From: an uncultured Ruegeria sp.
Lineage (GTDB): Bacteria > Pseudomonadota > Alphaproteobacteria > Rhodobacterales > Rhodobacteraceae
DNA length: 64,000 bases
Assembly: GCF_947500045.1 (NCBI RefSeq)
Contig: NZ_CANMQQ010000005.1
Span: forward strand, 186,001 to 250,000
Direction of reading: 5' to 3'
Part shown: piece after piece, positions 26,806-35,707 of the stretch
Position numbering within the stretch: the stretch's first letter is position 1
Layout: every line of letters begins with the position of its first letter
The notes under the pieces: model-generated
What the model saw: the letters and a program-made list of their open reading frames with translations, nothing else
Told to the model about the DNA's origin: nothing
Database searches by the model: none
Program-made: the position numbers and the translations under genes

Positions 26806-27558
26806 TCAGAAGCGGTAAGTTGCGCCCAACAGTGGGCCGGATTGATCAAACTTGAAATCGTTGCCGTCGATGTCGTGATCAAACGAAATATAGCGGTATC
26901 CGCCGCGGATCAGCCAGCGTTCGTTGATTGCATAATCCGCTGTCAACAGCACCTGCCATGTTTCGCTGCCGCTGCGAAAGCCGCCATAGTCGACAAACCC
27001 GGTGCCTGACCATTTGTCCGAGAATGCGATACGTGCGCGCGCGCCAATCACAGGGTCAGTCCAGCTTGAGTCCACGGTTGTTCGGCGGCCCGGGGCTGCG
27101 CCGGGTTGAAGTTCAAATTCGGTTTCAGTGCTGAACCACCTGAACCCGCCAACGATATCTACATTCGCAGCCTGATCGTCATAGACCCGGTAGCCCACAT
27201 AACCGCTAAGGAATTGAGTTGTGAATGAGGTGTCCAAGCCCGAGCTCGCAGGCCCGGGCGTATCGCTGCTGAAAGACAGATCGGTATAGTTATAGTCGGC
27301 CACCAATGACCATCGCCCATTGGTGGCGGAAAATGCGCCCATGAAGGCAAAATCGAGATTATCCAACGCGTCGGAAAAGCTCAGCGTGCCGTCCAGTGTG
27401 CCCATTGGAGTGCTCAGGGACGTTTCCGTTTCCGGCATGAACAGATAGATTGAGGCCTCATACGACCAATCCGACTGTTGGGCCAAGGCCACTGGTGCCA
27501 TAGAAACCGCCGATGTGAGCCCGAGGGCCAGTTCTTTCCACCTCATTGTCGCACCCAT
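26806..27558 (-). CDS. Outer-membrane beta-barrel protein
   Basis: 250 residues from the ATG at 27558, chosen because it gives a signal peptide (MRWKELALGLTSAVSMAPVALAQ within the first 28 residues) and follows GGCGGAGAGTT; longer upstream reading is in frame but looks non-coding. The mature protein alternates aromatic and polar residues as an 8- to 10-strand barrel (WSLVADYNYTDLSF, FLSGYVGYRVYD, WLIRGGYRYISFDHD) and ends in a C-terminal Phe (GATYRF), the BAM insertion signal. It is the last gene of a five-gene minus-strand run with two sulfatases and could be a channel or an anchor. Confidence 0.82.
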   Translation of the reverse strand: MGATMRWKELALGLTSAVSMAPVALAQQSDWSYEASIYLFMPETETSLSTPMGTLDGTLSFSDALDNLDFAFMGAFSATNGRWSLVADYNYTDLSFSSDTPGPASSGLDTSFTTQFLSGYVGYRVYDDQAANVDIVGGFRWFSTETEFELQPGAAPGRRTTVDSSWTDPVIGARARIAFSDKWSGTGFVDYGGFRSGSETWQVLLTADYAINERWLIRGGYRYISFDHDIDGNDFKFDQSGPLLGATYRF

Positions 27559-27640
27559 ACTTAACTCTCCGCCAAAAATCTGTTTCGATATTTCGTAGTC
27601 GCGCTCTGCCAACCCGGCTGAACACATTCGTATTTGCAAT

Positions 27641-28885
27641 TCACGCCACCACTTTTTGGGCAGTGCCCGAACCATCGCCAACCCGGTTGACATCCGTGCT
27701 TGGAAAGAACTCGGACCAGACATGCCAAAATACACCTGCGCGCAGTGTTTCGACCCTGTGCAGTTGGCCCTGATCAGTTTTTCCCCAAAAGTCGCATTGC
27801 GTAATAGGGTGACCGCTGTCGTTATACCAGACACCCAAGCTTTCATATTTTGGATCAAGACTGACGACGACATCCCGTCCACCAACATTGGCGTTGATGA
27901 TCCAGTCGTTTTCGACAACGAAATCATCCGTCCAACAGGCGGCATCCTGCCCGATCGTGATACCCCAGACATATGTCTTGTTCGGCAATCGGTCATCCGA
28001 GCGGTCCATGTTGTCCATCACCGGAGCGTCTTCTTGATGTTGACGACCGATACCCCAGCCAAAGGTGATCTCGGTCATCATATCCAACAGTCGCAGCAGT
28101 GGGTTCGGTGATGGTTTGTTCAAAAACACCTCACCCTCCGGGTAGGCCTTCTGGAAACCGCGAAATGTCATCCGATAGGTGGGCCACGGTTTCATCTGCG
28201 CCTCGGGCCTAAGAGGGCAGGCGAGGCCATCTGCGCTTGGATCCCGATCCGCTTCGCGAAAGCCGTATATGTGCTGGATGGGCTCGCCGGTCTCGTTATC
28301 GCGCAAAATCAGGTTGTTGCCGTGCTGTGCGAGAACCTCAAGGTTCAGCCTTTTGCCCTCGATTCGAGGAGAGTACCCTTGACCGAGATTGGCCATGGCG
28401 CAGTAAGTCATCACGACGTCCTCACCGCCGAGCCCTTCGTTATCACCTGCAAGATGTGGTCGCATGATCTGTGCGTCAGGATGCGCGCGGGCGTGACCGT
28501 TATTGTCGATCACCATAACGGGCGCTGTCGGCCCGACATATTTGCGGGCCTCGCTGATGGGAAAATACTGCGCAGTATTCAGTTGGTTTCTCAGGCCCAG
28601 ATGGACCCAGACATAAGGGAACCCATAAAGAAGAAGGACGAGTACCGCTGCCACCAGCCACAGCCAGAACGGCCCAGCCCCTAACGCAAAATGTGCAAGC
28701 GTCGCGATGGCAAACGCGCCCAACCCGATGGTGATCAGGCGGTATTCATTGCGGATAAAACGCACCATATTCGCGCGCTTCACTTTCAACAGCATCTGCG
28801 ACACGTCGCCAAGGTCTCGGAAATAGACAAAGCCGATCCCAAGTGATCCGATCAGACCCAGTGCAAAGAGGAGTATTCCAATCAT
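27641..28885 (-). CDS. DUF3179 domain membrane protein
   Basis: 414 residues. Hydrophobic segments lie at about 1-20, 48-66 and 70-93, followed by a large domain matching DUF3179, a family of unknown function with conserved D/T/Y clusters such as WTDDFVVENDWIINA and PITYCA-like segments (VVMTYCAMANLGQ). The domain after the membrane part probably faces the periplasm. It lies 43 bases downstream of an arylsulfatase gene and 82 bases upstream of the barrel gene, suggesting a joint envelope function. No catalytic activity can be claimed. Confidence 0.8.
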   Translation of the reverse strand: MIGILLFALGLIGSLGIGFVYFRDLGDVSQMLLKVKRANMVRFIRNEYRLITIGLGAFAIATLAHFALGAGPFWLWLVAAVLVLLLYGFPYVWVHLGLRNQLNTAQYFPISEARKYVGPTAPVMVIDNNGHARAHPDAQIMRPHLAGDNEGLGGEDVVMTYCAMANLGQGYSPRIEGKRLNLEVLAQHGNNLILRDNETGEPIQHIYGFREADRDPSADGLACPLRPEAQMKPWPTYRMTFRGFQKAYPEGEVFLNKPSPNPLLRLLDMMTEITFGWGIGRQHQEDAPVMDNMDRSDDRLPNKTYVWGITIGQDAACWTDDFVVENDWIINANVGGRDVVVSLDPKYESLGVWYNDSGHPITQCDFWGKTDQGQLHRVETLRAGVFWHVWSEFFPSTDVNRVGDGSGTAQKVVA

Positions 28886-28928
28886 GTGTTGATCCTAATG
28901 GCTTGGTGCGTCACTGCCGTTACCGGTG

Positions 28929-30596
28929 TTATTGCTGCGGGGCTTGGCGTTTGATCAGGAACGCCTCAACCGCTTGTTGCGATTCTGGGCGCGTGTTTTC
29001 GATCCCTTCATAGGGCACGCCATAGGCCGGCGGGCTATCTGGATATTTCTCTTTCCGGGCCATGTGTCGGCCTAGAATTCGCACAAACTCCTGACCGCCC
29101 CAGGCGCCAACCTCGGTTGAGACTGAAAATTCTTCGCGAGTGTCACGATACAAGTCAAAGAATTTGGCGGCGATGGGGTTCTTGCCGGGTGGCGGCAAGA
29201 TGAGTTTGAGTTGATCTTTGACGACGGCTTCGGGTTTTTTGTCTGAATAGATGATCACGTGGTCGCGGCGCGATTTTGCTTCGTCGTCGAAAAGCAATGC
29301 AGCAGATTGATCCACGCCATCAATCAGGCGATCGCGTGGGACAAACTGATCGGCATCGGCGAAGCGAGCCAATGTTGTATAGAGATCGGAGATGTGGATG
29401 ATGCTATTGAGAAGGCCATCTGCTGTGATCATGCCGGGCCACCGGATAAAGGCATCGACCCGCACACCGCCTTCGGTGGTGTCGGCTTTACCGCCACGAA
29501 AGATCATCGGAGTGAACCCTGATTGCGGTGAGTATTTGGTGAAATGGCCGTTGTCGCCCATTACGATAACGATTGTATTCTCAGCTAAGCCGAGCTCGTC
29601 AATTCTGGTGAACAGATCACCAAGCCATTGATCCAACAACTGCATCTTGTCGACATAAAGTCCGCCGTTAGCGCTTTTGGGACCCGTTCTGCCGGTTCGT
29701 GTGTTGTCCAGAGGGATCATGGGCCAGTATTGCAGGAAGAACGGTTCTTCCCCGCCAGCCAAACGCTCCAATTCCTCCATGGTCTTGTCCTGGAAGGCTT
29801 GGTTCATCTCGTCATACTTGGCCGCGTTCCAGCGTTCGCCAGGTTCCATTCGGATTTCATGGATTGGGCCGCCAGCTTCGCCCTCGATGACGGTCATCAT
29901 GGCTGAGGCATCAGGACGGAACCACTGGTCGATGGTGTACTTATCGTCGTAGTCCCGAATAGCCACCGAAACCTGTTCCTTGATCGCGTCATCATGGAAG
30001 ATCGTTAGTTGCCCCTGTTGATGGATTGCATGTTGGGCATAATCGAACCCCTGATTCATTGCCCAGCTTTCTGAAATATCCCCCATGTGCCATTTGCCAA
30101 CGTGGCTGGTGGAATATCCAGCCTGCTTTAGAACTTCCGCCAGCGTAACCTCTTCCCCTGGAAGACCTTCCCCGGCGATATCAACTTGCGTGTTGCCCAT
30201 TCCCATACGGACAGGCAGCCGCCCGGTCATCTGGGCGACGCGGGTCGGGGTGCAGGATGGTTCGGTATACATCCGAACCATGCGCATCGCTTCATCAGAG
30301 AAATCATTGATATTGGGCGTCTCATAACCCCGGACGGCATTCAACTCGGGTATTCCCATGTCACCAAATCCCAGATCGTCGATCAGAACGCTGATGATGT
30401 TCGGCGGGTTGCCGTTGTTGTTCTCTCGAAATGCGGTCAGGGCTTCATCGACCGCCGCATCATCCTGGGCCCATTGTTCGGCCCGCTGGGCTTGCAAAAT
30501 ATAAAACTCGGCATCGTGCTGGATTGGGTCCTGTTGCGCAAGCACCGCGCTTGCAGCAAGGCTGACAGAAAGAGCCAATACCCCTGAAATCTTCAT
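28929..30596 (-). CDS. Exported arylsulfatase A (upstream paralogue 1)
   Basis: Sulfatase hydrolysing sulfate esters in the periplasm. I start at the ATG at 30596, giving the signal peptide MKISGVLALSVSLAASAVLAQ and a GGGGG ribosome site; an in-frame ATG lies 18 bases upstream. The sulfatase fold has LIDDLGFGDMG (metal-binding Asp pair, about 73-74) and SCTPTR, whose Cys (about residue 115) should become formylglycine. VGKWHMG and VIVMGDNGHFTKY carry further active-site residues. 555 residues, a normal length. It is a tandem paralogue of the next gene upstream; the substrate is unknown. Confidence 0.9.
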   Translation of the reverse strand: MKISGVLALSVSLAASAVLAQQDPIQHDAEFYILQAQRAEQWAQDDAAVDEALTAFRENNNGNPPNIISVLIDDLGFGDMGIPELNAVRGYETPNINDFSDEAMRMVRMYTEPSCTPTRVAQMTGRLPVRMGMGNTQVDIAGEGLPGEEVTLAEVLKQAGYSTSHVGKWHMGDISESWAMNQGFDYAQHAIHQQGQLTIFHDDAIKEQVSVAIRDYDDKYTIDQWFRPDASAMMTVIEGEAGGPIHEIRMEPGERWNAAKYDEMNQAFQDKTMEELERLAGGEEPFFLQYWPMIPLDNTRTGRTGPKSANGGLYVDKMQLLDQWLGDLFTRIDELGLAENTIVIVMGDNGHFTKYSPQSGFTPMIFRGGKADTTEGGVRVDAFIRWPGMITADGLLNSIIHISDLYTTLARFADADQFVPRDRLIDGVDQSAALLFDDEAKSRRDHVIIYSDKKPEAVVKDQLKLILPPPGKNPIAAKFFDLYRDTREEFSVSTEVGAWGGQEFVRILGRHMARKEKYPDSPPAYGVPYEGIENTRPESQQAVEAFLIKRQAPQQ

Positions 30597-30695
30597 CCCA
30601 TGTCCCCCGGTCATGTGCTTGATGACTGGGAATTACAGCCATCGATACTCTCATATTGAAACATTATCATATTTAAACAAGTTTTTCCGTGGCGT

Positions 30696-32336
30696 TCATT
30701 GCTGCCAACTCATGAACACTTCACGGGTCAGCTCGGTTTCCGGGCGCAGGTTGTCGATGCCTTCATAGGGAATACCTCGTCCGATCTCAGCATGCGGGTA
30801 CTTCGCAATCATCTTTTGATGACGTTTGACCATGTCCTGAAACGAGGCCCCGGCCCATAACGAGTAACCGACCAAGGGGTGCTGTTCACGCGGGTCGCGA
30901 TAAATATTGTAGGTCGGAGCCGCCGCACCCGGTTGGCCCGGGGCTGGCAGGTGCATTTTGAATTCCTGCTTGACCACAGAACGCAGAACAGGCCCCTCAT
31001 AAACATATACATAGTCGCGTCGACCATTGCCTTCGCCATTCAGAAGAAGTGAGGTTTGGTCAATTCCGTCGATGACGCGGTCGCGGGGGATGTGATCAGT
31101 TGCGCCTGCAATCCGGGCCATGGTGGTGAAGATATCCGAGACATGGAAGATATCACCGGCGGCGCTGCCTGCCTCGATCACCCCAGGCCAACGGATGAAG
31201 GCATCGGTACGCACGCCACCTTCAAGATGCTGGGTCTTGCCCCCACGATATATGAGCTGGTTGAGGCCTGACGTGCCCTCGTAATGATACATCAATCCGT
31301 TGTCAGCCATCAGGACCACGATCGTGTTATCGGCTTCGCCGGTCTCCTCCAGTTTGGTCAGCAGATCTCCGATCCAACCATCCAGCAGCTGCAGTTTGTC
31401 CGCATGAAACCCGCCGTTGCGAGAGATCGCCTGATCCGGATAGACAAAATTCAAAGGGTAGAGGGGCCAGTATTGCAGAAAGAACGGTTCGTCAGCGGCG
31501 GCGACACGTTCAAGCTGGTCCAAAGCCTGACGCTGGTAACGCTCGTTCATGTCGACGTACTTGGCCTGGTTCCAGATTTCGCCCGGCGACATGTCCACTT
31601 CGTGGGCGGTACCGCCTGCCTCAGCCTCGACTCCGGTTACCAGCCCATAGGGTTTGAAACGCTCATCCAGCAGAAACTGGTTGTTTTGCCCCTCAGGTAT
31701 GTACCCGAGCATCGTGTTCGCGCGCATTGACTCGGGGGTCATGAGGCTCAGCTGAACCTGTTGATGCAACGGAAAGGCAGCCCAGTCGAAACCCTGATTG
31801 TGGGGGTAGGATTCTTCGATGTCACCTTGATGCCACTTGCCGATATGAACGGTATTGTAGCCAACTTCTTTCAGTATTTCGGGTAGTGTCACTTCGGTCG
31901 CCGGAAGGCCTTCGCCCACCAGCGCCACTTTCACTTCTGTTACGCCAGCGCGAACCGGGTGTCGTCCGGTAAGCATCGCAGTGCGTGTCGGTGTGCAGGA
32001 CGGTTCGGTATACATGCGCATCAACGACAGGCCTTCGGTCGCCAATTGGTTGATGCTCGGTGTCTCAATGCCCATGACATAGTTCATCTTGCGATCACCC
32101 ATCTGACCAAAACTTACATCGTCGATCAGAATGTACAGAACATTGGGCGGCTTGCCCCCATTGGCGTCACGAATTGCAGCCAGTCTCGCTTCGATTTCAA
32201 CATCCTGCGCATCCCAAACCTCACCGAATTGGGCGCGTAAGAATTCGAACTCGCCATCGTGTTTGATTGGATCTTGCTGGGCGAAGGCAGAACCTGCTGT
32301 CAGGATCAGCGAGGGCAGGATGTATTTAAGTTTCAT
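30696..32336 (-). CDS. Exported arylsulfatase B (paralogue 2)
   Basis: 546-residue sulfatase with signal peptide MKLKYILPSLILTAGSAFAQ. It shares the paralogue's unusual N-terminal stretch (QQDP-IKHDGEFEFLRAQ against QQDP-IQHDAEFYILQAQ). Active-site elements are YILIDDVSFGQMG (Asp72-Asp73), SCTPTR (Cys114, formylglycine candidate), HIGKWHQG and VLMADNGLMYHY. The ATG follows the preceding gene's TGA by one base, with the GGAG ribosome site inside that gene, so the two are translationally coupled. No formylglycine-generating enzyme gene is visible in the window. Confidence 0.9.
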   Translation of the reverse strand: MKLKYILPSLILTAGSAFAQQDPIKHDGEFEFLRAQFGEVWDAQDVEIEARLAAIRDANGGKPPNVLYILIDDVSFGQMGDRKMNYVMGIETPSINQLATEGLSLMRMYTEPSCTPTRTAMLTGRHPVRAGVTEVKVALVGEGLPATEVTLPEILKEVGYNTVHIGKWHQGDIEESYPHNQGFDWAAFPLHQQVQLSLMTPESMRANTMLGYIPEGQNNQFLLDERFKPYGLVTGVEAEAGGTAHEVDMSPGEIWNQAKYVDMNERYQRQALDQLERVAAADEPFFLQYWPLYPLNFVYPDQAISRNGGFHADKLQLLDGWIGDLLTKLEETGEADNTIVVLMADNGLMYHYEGTSGLNQLIYRGGKTQHLEGGVRTDAFIRWPGVIEAGSAAGDIFHVSDIFTTMARIAGATDHIPRDRVIDGIDQTSLLLNGEGNGRRDYVYVYEGPVLRSVVKQEFKMHLPAPGQPGAAAPTYNIYRDPREQHPLVGYSLWAGASFQDMVKRHQKMIAKYPHAEIGRGIPYEGIDNLRPETELTREVFMSWQQ

Positions 32337-32337
32337 T

Positions 32338-32685
32338 TCAATACTCCGGATTCGGCACGTCTATTGGTGTTGTCTGATGTTCAGAAATTCTTGTTTCGAT
32401 ACTGCTGCGCAAATCTGAAAGGGTCTCTGCCAGATCAGCGAGGTATCGAAATTGTCGGGTAGCACCTGGTGGGGACGAATGAGAGAGCGCGACAAATATC
32501 TCTTGATAGTCCAAGCAGATCCGGTCGAATTCTGTGTCTTGGGTGCGCAAAATTCGCAGTAAGGGGGCCTTGTCCGGGAACTGTGCGTCAAAGAATTCAT
32601 CCTCGTTCATATGCAGCACCTTCAAAAGCTGTTGCCCAATCAGCATGCGCCCCAACGAAATTTTCTTGAACGTATTAAGCCGCAT
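32338..32685 (-). CDS. Unknown 115-residue protein heading the sulfatase run
   Basis: No recognised family. The protein (start ATG at 32685; a TTG at 32709 is possible) is polar and mostly helical, with QQLLKVLHMNEDEFFDAQFPDK and a C-terminal helix LADLAETLSDLRSSIETR. No signal peptide or membrane segment is seen, so it is probably cytoplasmic. It is coupled to the sulfatase gene (one-base gap). Its start codon overlaps a perfect palindrome shared with the divergent regulator gene, suggesting a regulatory or accessory role. Confidence 0.65.
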   Translation of the reverse strand: MRLNTFKKISLGRMLIGQQLLKVLHMNEDEFFDAQFPDKAPLLRILRTQDTEFDRICLDYQEIFVALSHSSPPGATRQFRYLADLAETLSDLRSSIETRISEHQTTPIDVPNPEY

Positions 32686-32698
32686 GCTACCGTAGCAT
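32684..32698. promoter_or_regulatory. Perfect palindrome between divergent genes
   Basis: ATGCTAC-C-GTAGCAT, 7-base arms around one base. It overlaps the ATG of the 115-residue protein gene and lies 35 bases upstream of the divergent regulator's start. It is a good candidate operator for the winged-helix regulator encoded next to it. Confidence 0.55.
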
Positions 32699-32733
32699 CG
32701 CAGGGTCAAACCCTTGTCGCGAAAGGATAGTTT

Positions 32734-34068
32734 TTGACGGACGAGGAGAGCGAAAAACGGGTTGGCGATACACGCAACGTTTCACCTGACGAGGTGCGCG
32801 ATGCACTGGTGCGCGTGTTGGGCTCGGCCGGGTTCAAAGGGTCCGCCCGGATGCGTTCATTCCTGACCTACGTTGTCGAAGAGGCTCTTGCTGGTCGGAC
32901 CGATGAAATTCGCGCCAAAACAATCGCCATGGATGTTTATGGCTACAGCGCTGATGAGCTGACAAAGCGCGAAGGCGTCGTGCGTGTGGACGCGGGGCGG
33001 GTCCGGCGAAAGCTGAAGGCGTACTATGGCAGTGCCGGGGCGTCCGACCCGATTGTAATATCACTGCCCCTCGGTGGTTATGCACCCGAATTCGAAGCGG
33101 GTTCCGACCAACGTCGGAAATCAAAAAAGCTGTGGCGCATTCCGGTGGCATTGATCGTTTCCGCGATCCTCATCGGGGTAGGGGGATTTGCGGCGACGTT
33201 CCTTGCGAAGAGACCCTCATCAAGCGGTATCGGCGCCGAGCAGACGACGATCTATGATGTTTCTCCGGCGCGGGTTGAAGCGATGAACCTGTGCAGCGCT
33301 GGACGGGATGTGATGTTTCCGGTCGTCAATCTACCGCGCCTGAAACCCGCGTTGTTGATCTTTGAAACAGCGATTGAACGTGATCCGCACTATTATTGCG
33401 GGTACGCCGGGGCTGCTCAGGTTGAAACCATGCTGGCCATTCTTCAGTTTACAGACCCCGCCGCTGAAGAAATGCTGGCCACTGCAGATGAAAATAGCGC
33501 CTATGCATTGGAGTTGGAACCTGATGCGGCATGGGCGTTGTCATCGCGCGCTTGGCTGGAATTCGGGCTGGGAAATTATGACAAAGCCACTGCTTTGTCT
33601 CGCAGGGCAGTGAATATCGCACCAAACGATCCGCATATCGCTGAATTTGATGCGCTAATTTCACTCTATACCTTGAAATTCACCCATATCCTTTCGGAAT
33701 CTGAGCGCTACGAAAAACTGGCGCAGAGCAGTGGTGGGCTCGTATTTGGCAACGTGCTTGGGGCGGCGCAGTTTCACACTGGGGATTTTGCCGCCGCGAT
33801 CCGGACATACGAAGACACCATCGCGCGCGGTGGACCCTTTGGGCCGATTTCTGCGGCCTATCTGATGGCAGCACGCTGGAATAACGGGGAACAGATCGAG
33901 GCGCGTCGCCTCGCCAACCTGTACAAAAAGACCTGGCCTGGTTTTCCGTTGGAAGCCTTGAAAAGACGCGCATTCAAAGAACCGCAACCGGTTGATGCGC
34001 TTGTCAACGCAATGAAGGCAGCCGGGGTGTCGCTGAATAGCGGCGAGGCAGATCTTCCAGAGGACTGA
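32734..34068 (+). CDS. Membrane-anchored winged-helix/TPR protein
   Basis: 444 residues with CadC/ToxR-like layout. Residues 17-120 match a winged-helix-like domain often fused to TPR or adenylate-cyclase proteins (FLTYVVEEALAGRTDEIRAK, REGVVRVDAGRVRRKL, LPLGGYAPEF). A single membrane segment lies at about 136-157. The remainder contains TPR-like helices in the periplasm (ALELEPDAAWALSSRAWLEF, NYDKATALSRRAVNIAPNDP). The start is a TTG at 32734 with AAGGA six bases upstream. It is divergent from the sulfatase run and probably regulates it; DNA binding is inferred from the domain, not shown. Confidence 0.75.
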   Translation: MTDEESEKRVGDTRNVSPDEVRDALVRVLGSAGFKGSARMRSFLTYVVEEALAGRTDEIRAKTIAMDVYGYSADELTKREGVVRVDAGRVRRKLKAYYGSAGASDPIVISLPLGGYAPEFEAGSDQRRKSKKLWRIPVALIVSAILIGVGGFAATFLAKRPSSSGIGAEQTTIYDVSPARVEAMNLCSAGRDVMFPVVNLPRLKPALLIFETAIERDPHYYCGYAGAAQVETMLAILQFTDPAAEEMLATADENSAYALELEPDAAWALSSRAWLEFGLGNYDKATALSRRAVNIAPNDPHIAEFDALISLYTLKFTHILSESERYEKLAQSSGGLVFGNVLGAAQFHTGDFAAAIRTYEDTIARGGPFGPISAAYLMAARWNNGEQIEARRLANLYKKTWPGFPLEALKRRAFKEPQPVDALVNAMKAAGVSLNSGEADLPED

Positions 34069-34090
34069 CCAGCATAAAGTCTGGCGGGTG

Positions 34091-34705
34091 TTAATCGTCC
34101 TGGGCGACCAATCCCAGACCACGCAGGTAGATACCAATACCGCTCTCCAGCAGATCCTCCGGCGGGAAGGGAGAGCTTGCACCAGTATTGCGTGCATAAA
34201 GTTCAACAACCCCATGACTCATGGCCCAGATATGGGCACTGAACATCGATGCGGGTGGGCGTTTTTCCGGTGGAATATGCTGCGACAGGTCACTTGCCGC
34301 TTTTTCCAGCACGTTCTTTGCGCGATTAGACGCAAGCGCCAATTCAGGCGTCCGGTTAACGGAAATCCCACTTTCGAACATCGCGATATAGTGTCCGGGG
34401 TGTTTGCGGGCGAAGGCAAGATAGGCGCGTCCGGTGGCCTCGAACGCCGCAAGTGCCGAAGGTTGCCCTTTGTCATAGGCAAATTGCATCAGGTCAGCGA
34501 ACATCTCGAACCCTTGGCGTGCTGCTTCTGCGATCAGATCCTCGCGACCCTGATAGTGCCTGTAGACCGCAGCGGGGGTCACACCGGCTGTCTTGGCAGC
34601 CTCGGACAAGGTAAACCCGGTCGGGCCTTTTTGTTCGATCAGAGACAGGGCTGCCTCGATCAGGGCCTGTTTCAGATTTCCGTGGTGATATCCGCGCTTT
34701 GTCAT
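34091..34705 (-). CDS. TetR family transcriptional regulator
   Basis: 204 residues from ATG 34705, chosen for the GAGGACGGG ribosome site and the typical N-terminus MTKRGYHHGN. The helix-turn-helix is seen in FTLSEAAKTAGVTPAAVYRHYQG (recognition helix at about 42-50). The C-terminal part, WHG-domain-like (AYLAFARKHPGHYIAMFE), should bind a small ligand. Only 23 bases separate its stop from the regulator gene converging on it, and the PPK2 gene lies upstream on the same strand. The target and ligand are unknown. Confidence 0.87.
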   Translation of the reverse strand: MTKRGYHHGNLKQALIEAALSLIEQKGPTGFTLSEAAKTAGVTPAAVYRHYQGREDLIAEAARQGFEMFADLMQFAYDKGQPSALAAFEATGRAYLAFARKHPGHYIAMFESGISVNRTPELALASNRAKNVLEKAASDLSQHIPPEKRPPASMFSAHIWAMSHGVVELYARNTGASSPFPPEDLLESGIGIYLRGLGLVAQDD

Positions 34706-34788
34706 CCCGTCCTCAAGTGCGTTTACGGGTATATATGCACAGGCCAAGACCTAATCCAGCGCAGTTCGTGTTTTGCCCCATCTCGCGC

Positions 34789-35658
34789 TCAGGCATCCCA
34801 AATTTCCGGCCCGCCACAGATCTTTTCATCTGGAGTGCCGACCACGTCGAAATTTTTTCCATCATAGTCCAATCCGTTTAGCACGGTGCGAATGGCGGCC
34901 AGCCGGGCGCGTTTCTTGTCATCGGATCTGATGATGGTCCAGGGGCAATCTTCAGAATGGCTGCGTGTCAATGTTTCGGCAATGGATTGGCTGTATTCCT
35001 CCCACTTGTGCAGACCCGCTATGTCAATCGGGCTGAGCTTCCATTGTTTCAGCAGATCGGTTTCACGGGCCAGAAAGCGGTTCAACTGCTCGGCGCGCCC
35101 GACGTTCAGCCAGAACTTGAACATGTGAATGCCGTCGTTCTTGAACCCGTTCTCCAAGGGAAGAACCTGCCTGAAGAACCGCTCACGCTCTTGATTTGTG
35201 CAAAAACCAAAGACGTTCTCAACAACGCCTCGGTTATACCAGCTGCGATCAAAGAACACGATTTCTTTGGCAGAAGGCAAATGCGAGATATAGCGCTGAA
35301 AATACCACTGGCTGCGCTCTGCATCTGATGGTTTGCTAAGCGCCACGTTGCGGGCTCCCCGAGGGTTGAGGTTTTCGCGAAATCTTTTGATTGTTCCGCC
35401 CTTGCCGGCCGCGTCGCGCCCCTCGAACAGGATGGCGATACGTTGGTTGGTATCCTTTACCCATCTTTGCATCTTGACCAACTCGATCTGCAGATCTTCC
35501 ATCTGCTGATTGTAGGCCTTGCTCTTCATCTTTTTTGGGTAAGGGTAGGTAGGGTTTAGAATTTCGCCTTTGTTTGCGCCTTCAATGGCCGTGCGAACGG
35601 ACTTGGGCGCGTCATTGTGATAAAAGCTCTCGATAGCGCCCTGTTCTGATTTGGTCAT
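34789..35658 (-). CDS. ppk2: Polyphosphate kinase 2
   Basis: Transfers phosphate between polyphosphate and nucleotides; most short single-domain PPK2 enzymes make GTP or ATP from NDP and polyP. 289 residues from ATG 35658 (GTGAGGCCACAC upstream); an ATG 24 bases earlier is possible. The P-loop FEGRDAAGKGGTIKRF is at about residues 78-93, followed by FDRSWYNRGVVENVFGF (Walker B-like) and the lid region FLARETDLLKQWKLSPID. It is a single-domain class I type. Neighbours give no clear metabolic link. Confidence 0.92.
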   Translation of the reverse strand: MTKSEQGAIESFYHNDAPKSVRTAIEGANKGEILNPTYPYPKKMKSKAYNQQMEDLQIELVKMQRWVKDTNQRIAILFEGRDAAGKGGTIKRFRENLNPRGARNVALSKPSDAERSQWYFQRYISHLPSAKEIVFFDRSWYNRGVVENVFGFCTNQERERFFRQVLPLENGFKNDGIHMFKFWLNVGRAEQLNRFLARETDLLKQWKLSPIDIAGLHKWEEYSQSIAETLTRSHSEDCPWTIIRSDDKKRARLAAIRTVLNGLDYDGKNFDVVGTPDEKICGGPEIWDA

Positions 35659-35707
35659 GTGTGGCCTCACCATAAAATCCATAACTTACTATGGATTACG
35701 GATGGGT

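Noticed and set aside
26638..34068. Genomic island inserted at tRNA-Ser
   Set aside because: No direct repeat of the tRNA 3' end, no integrase and no mobility gene were seen; composition of the sulfatase genes looks like that of the neighbours.
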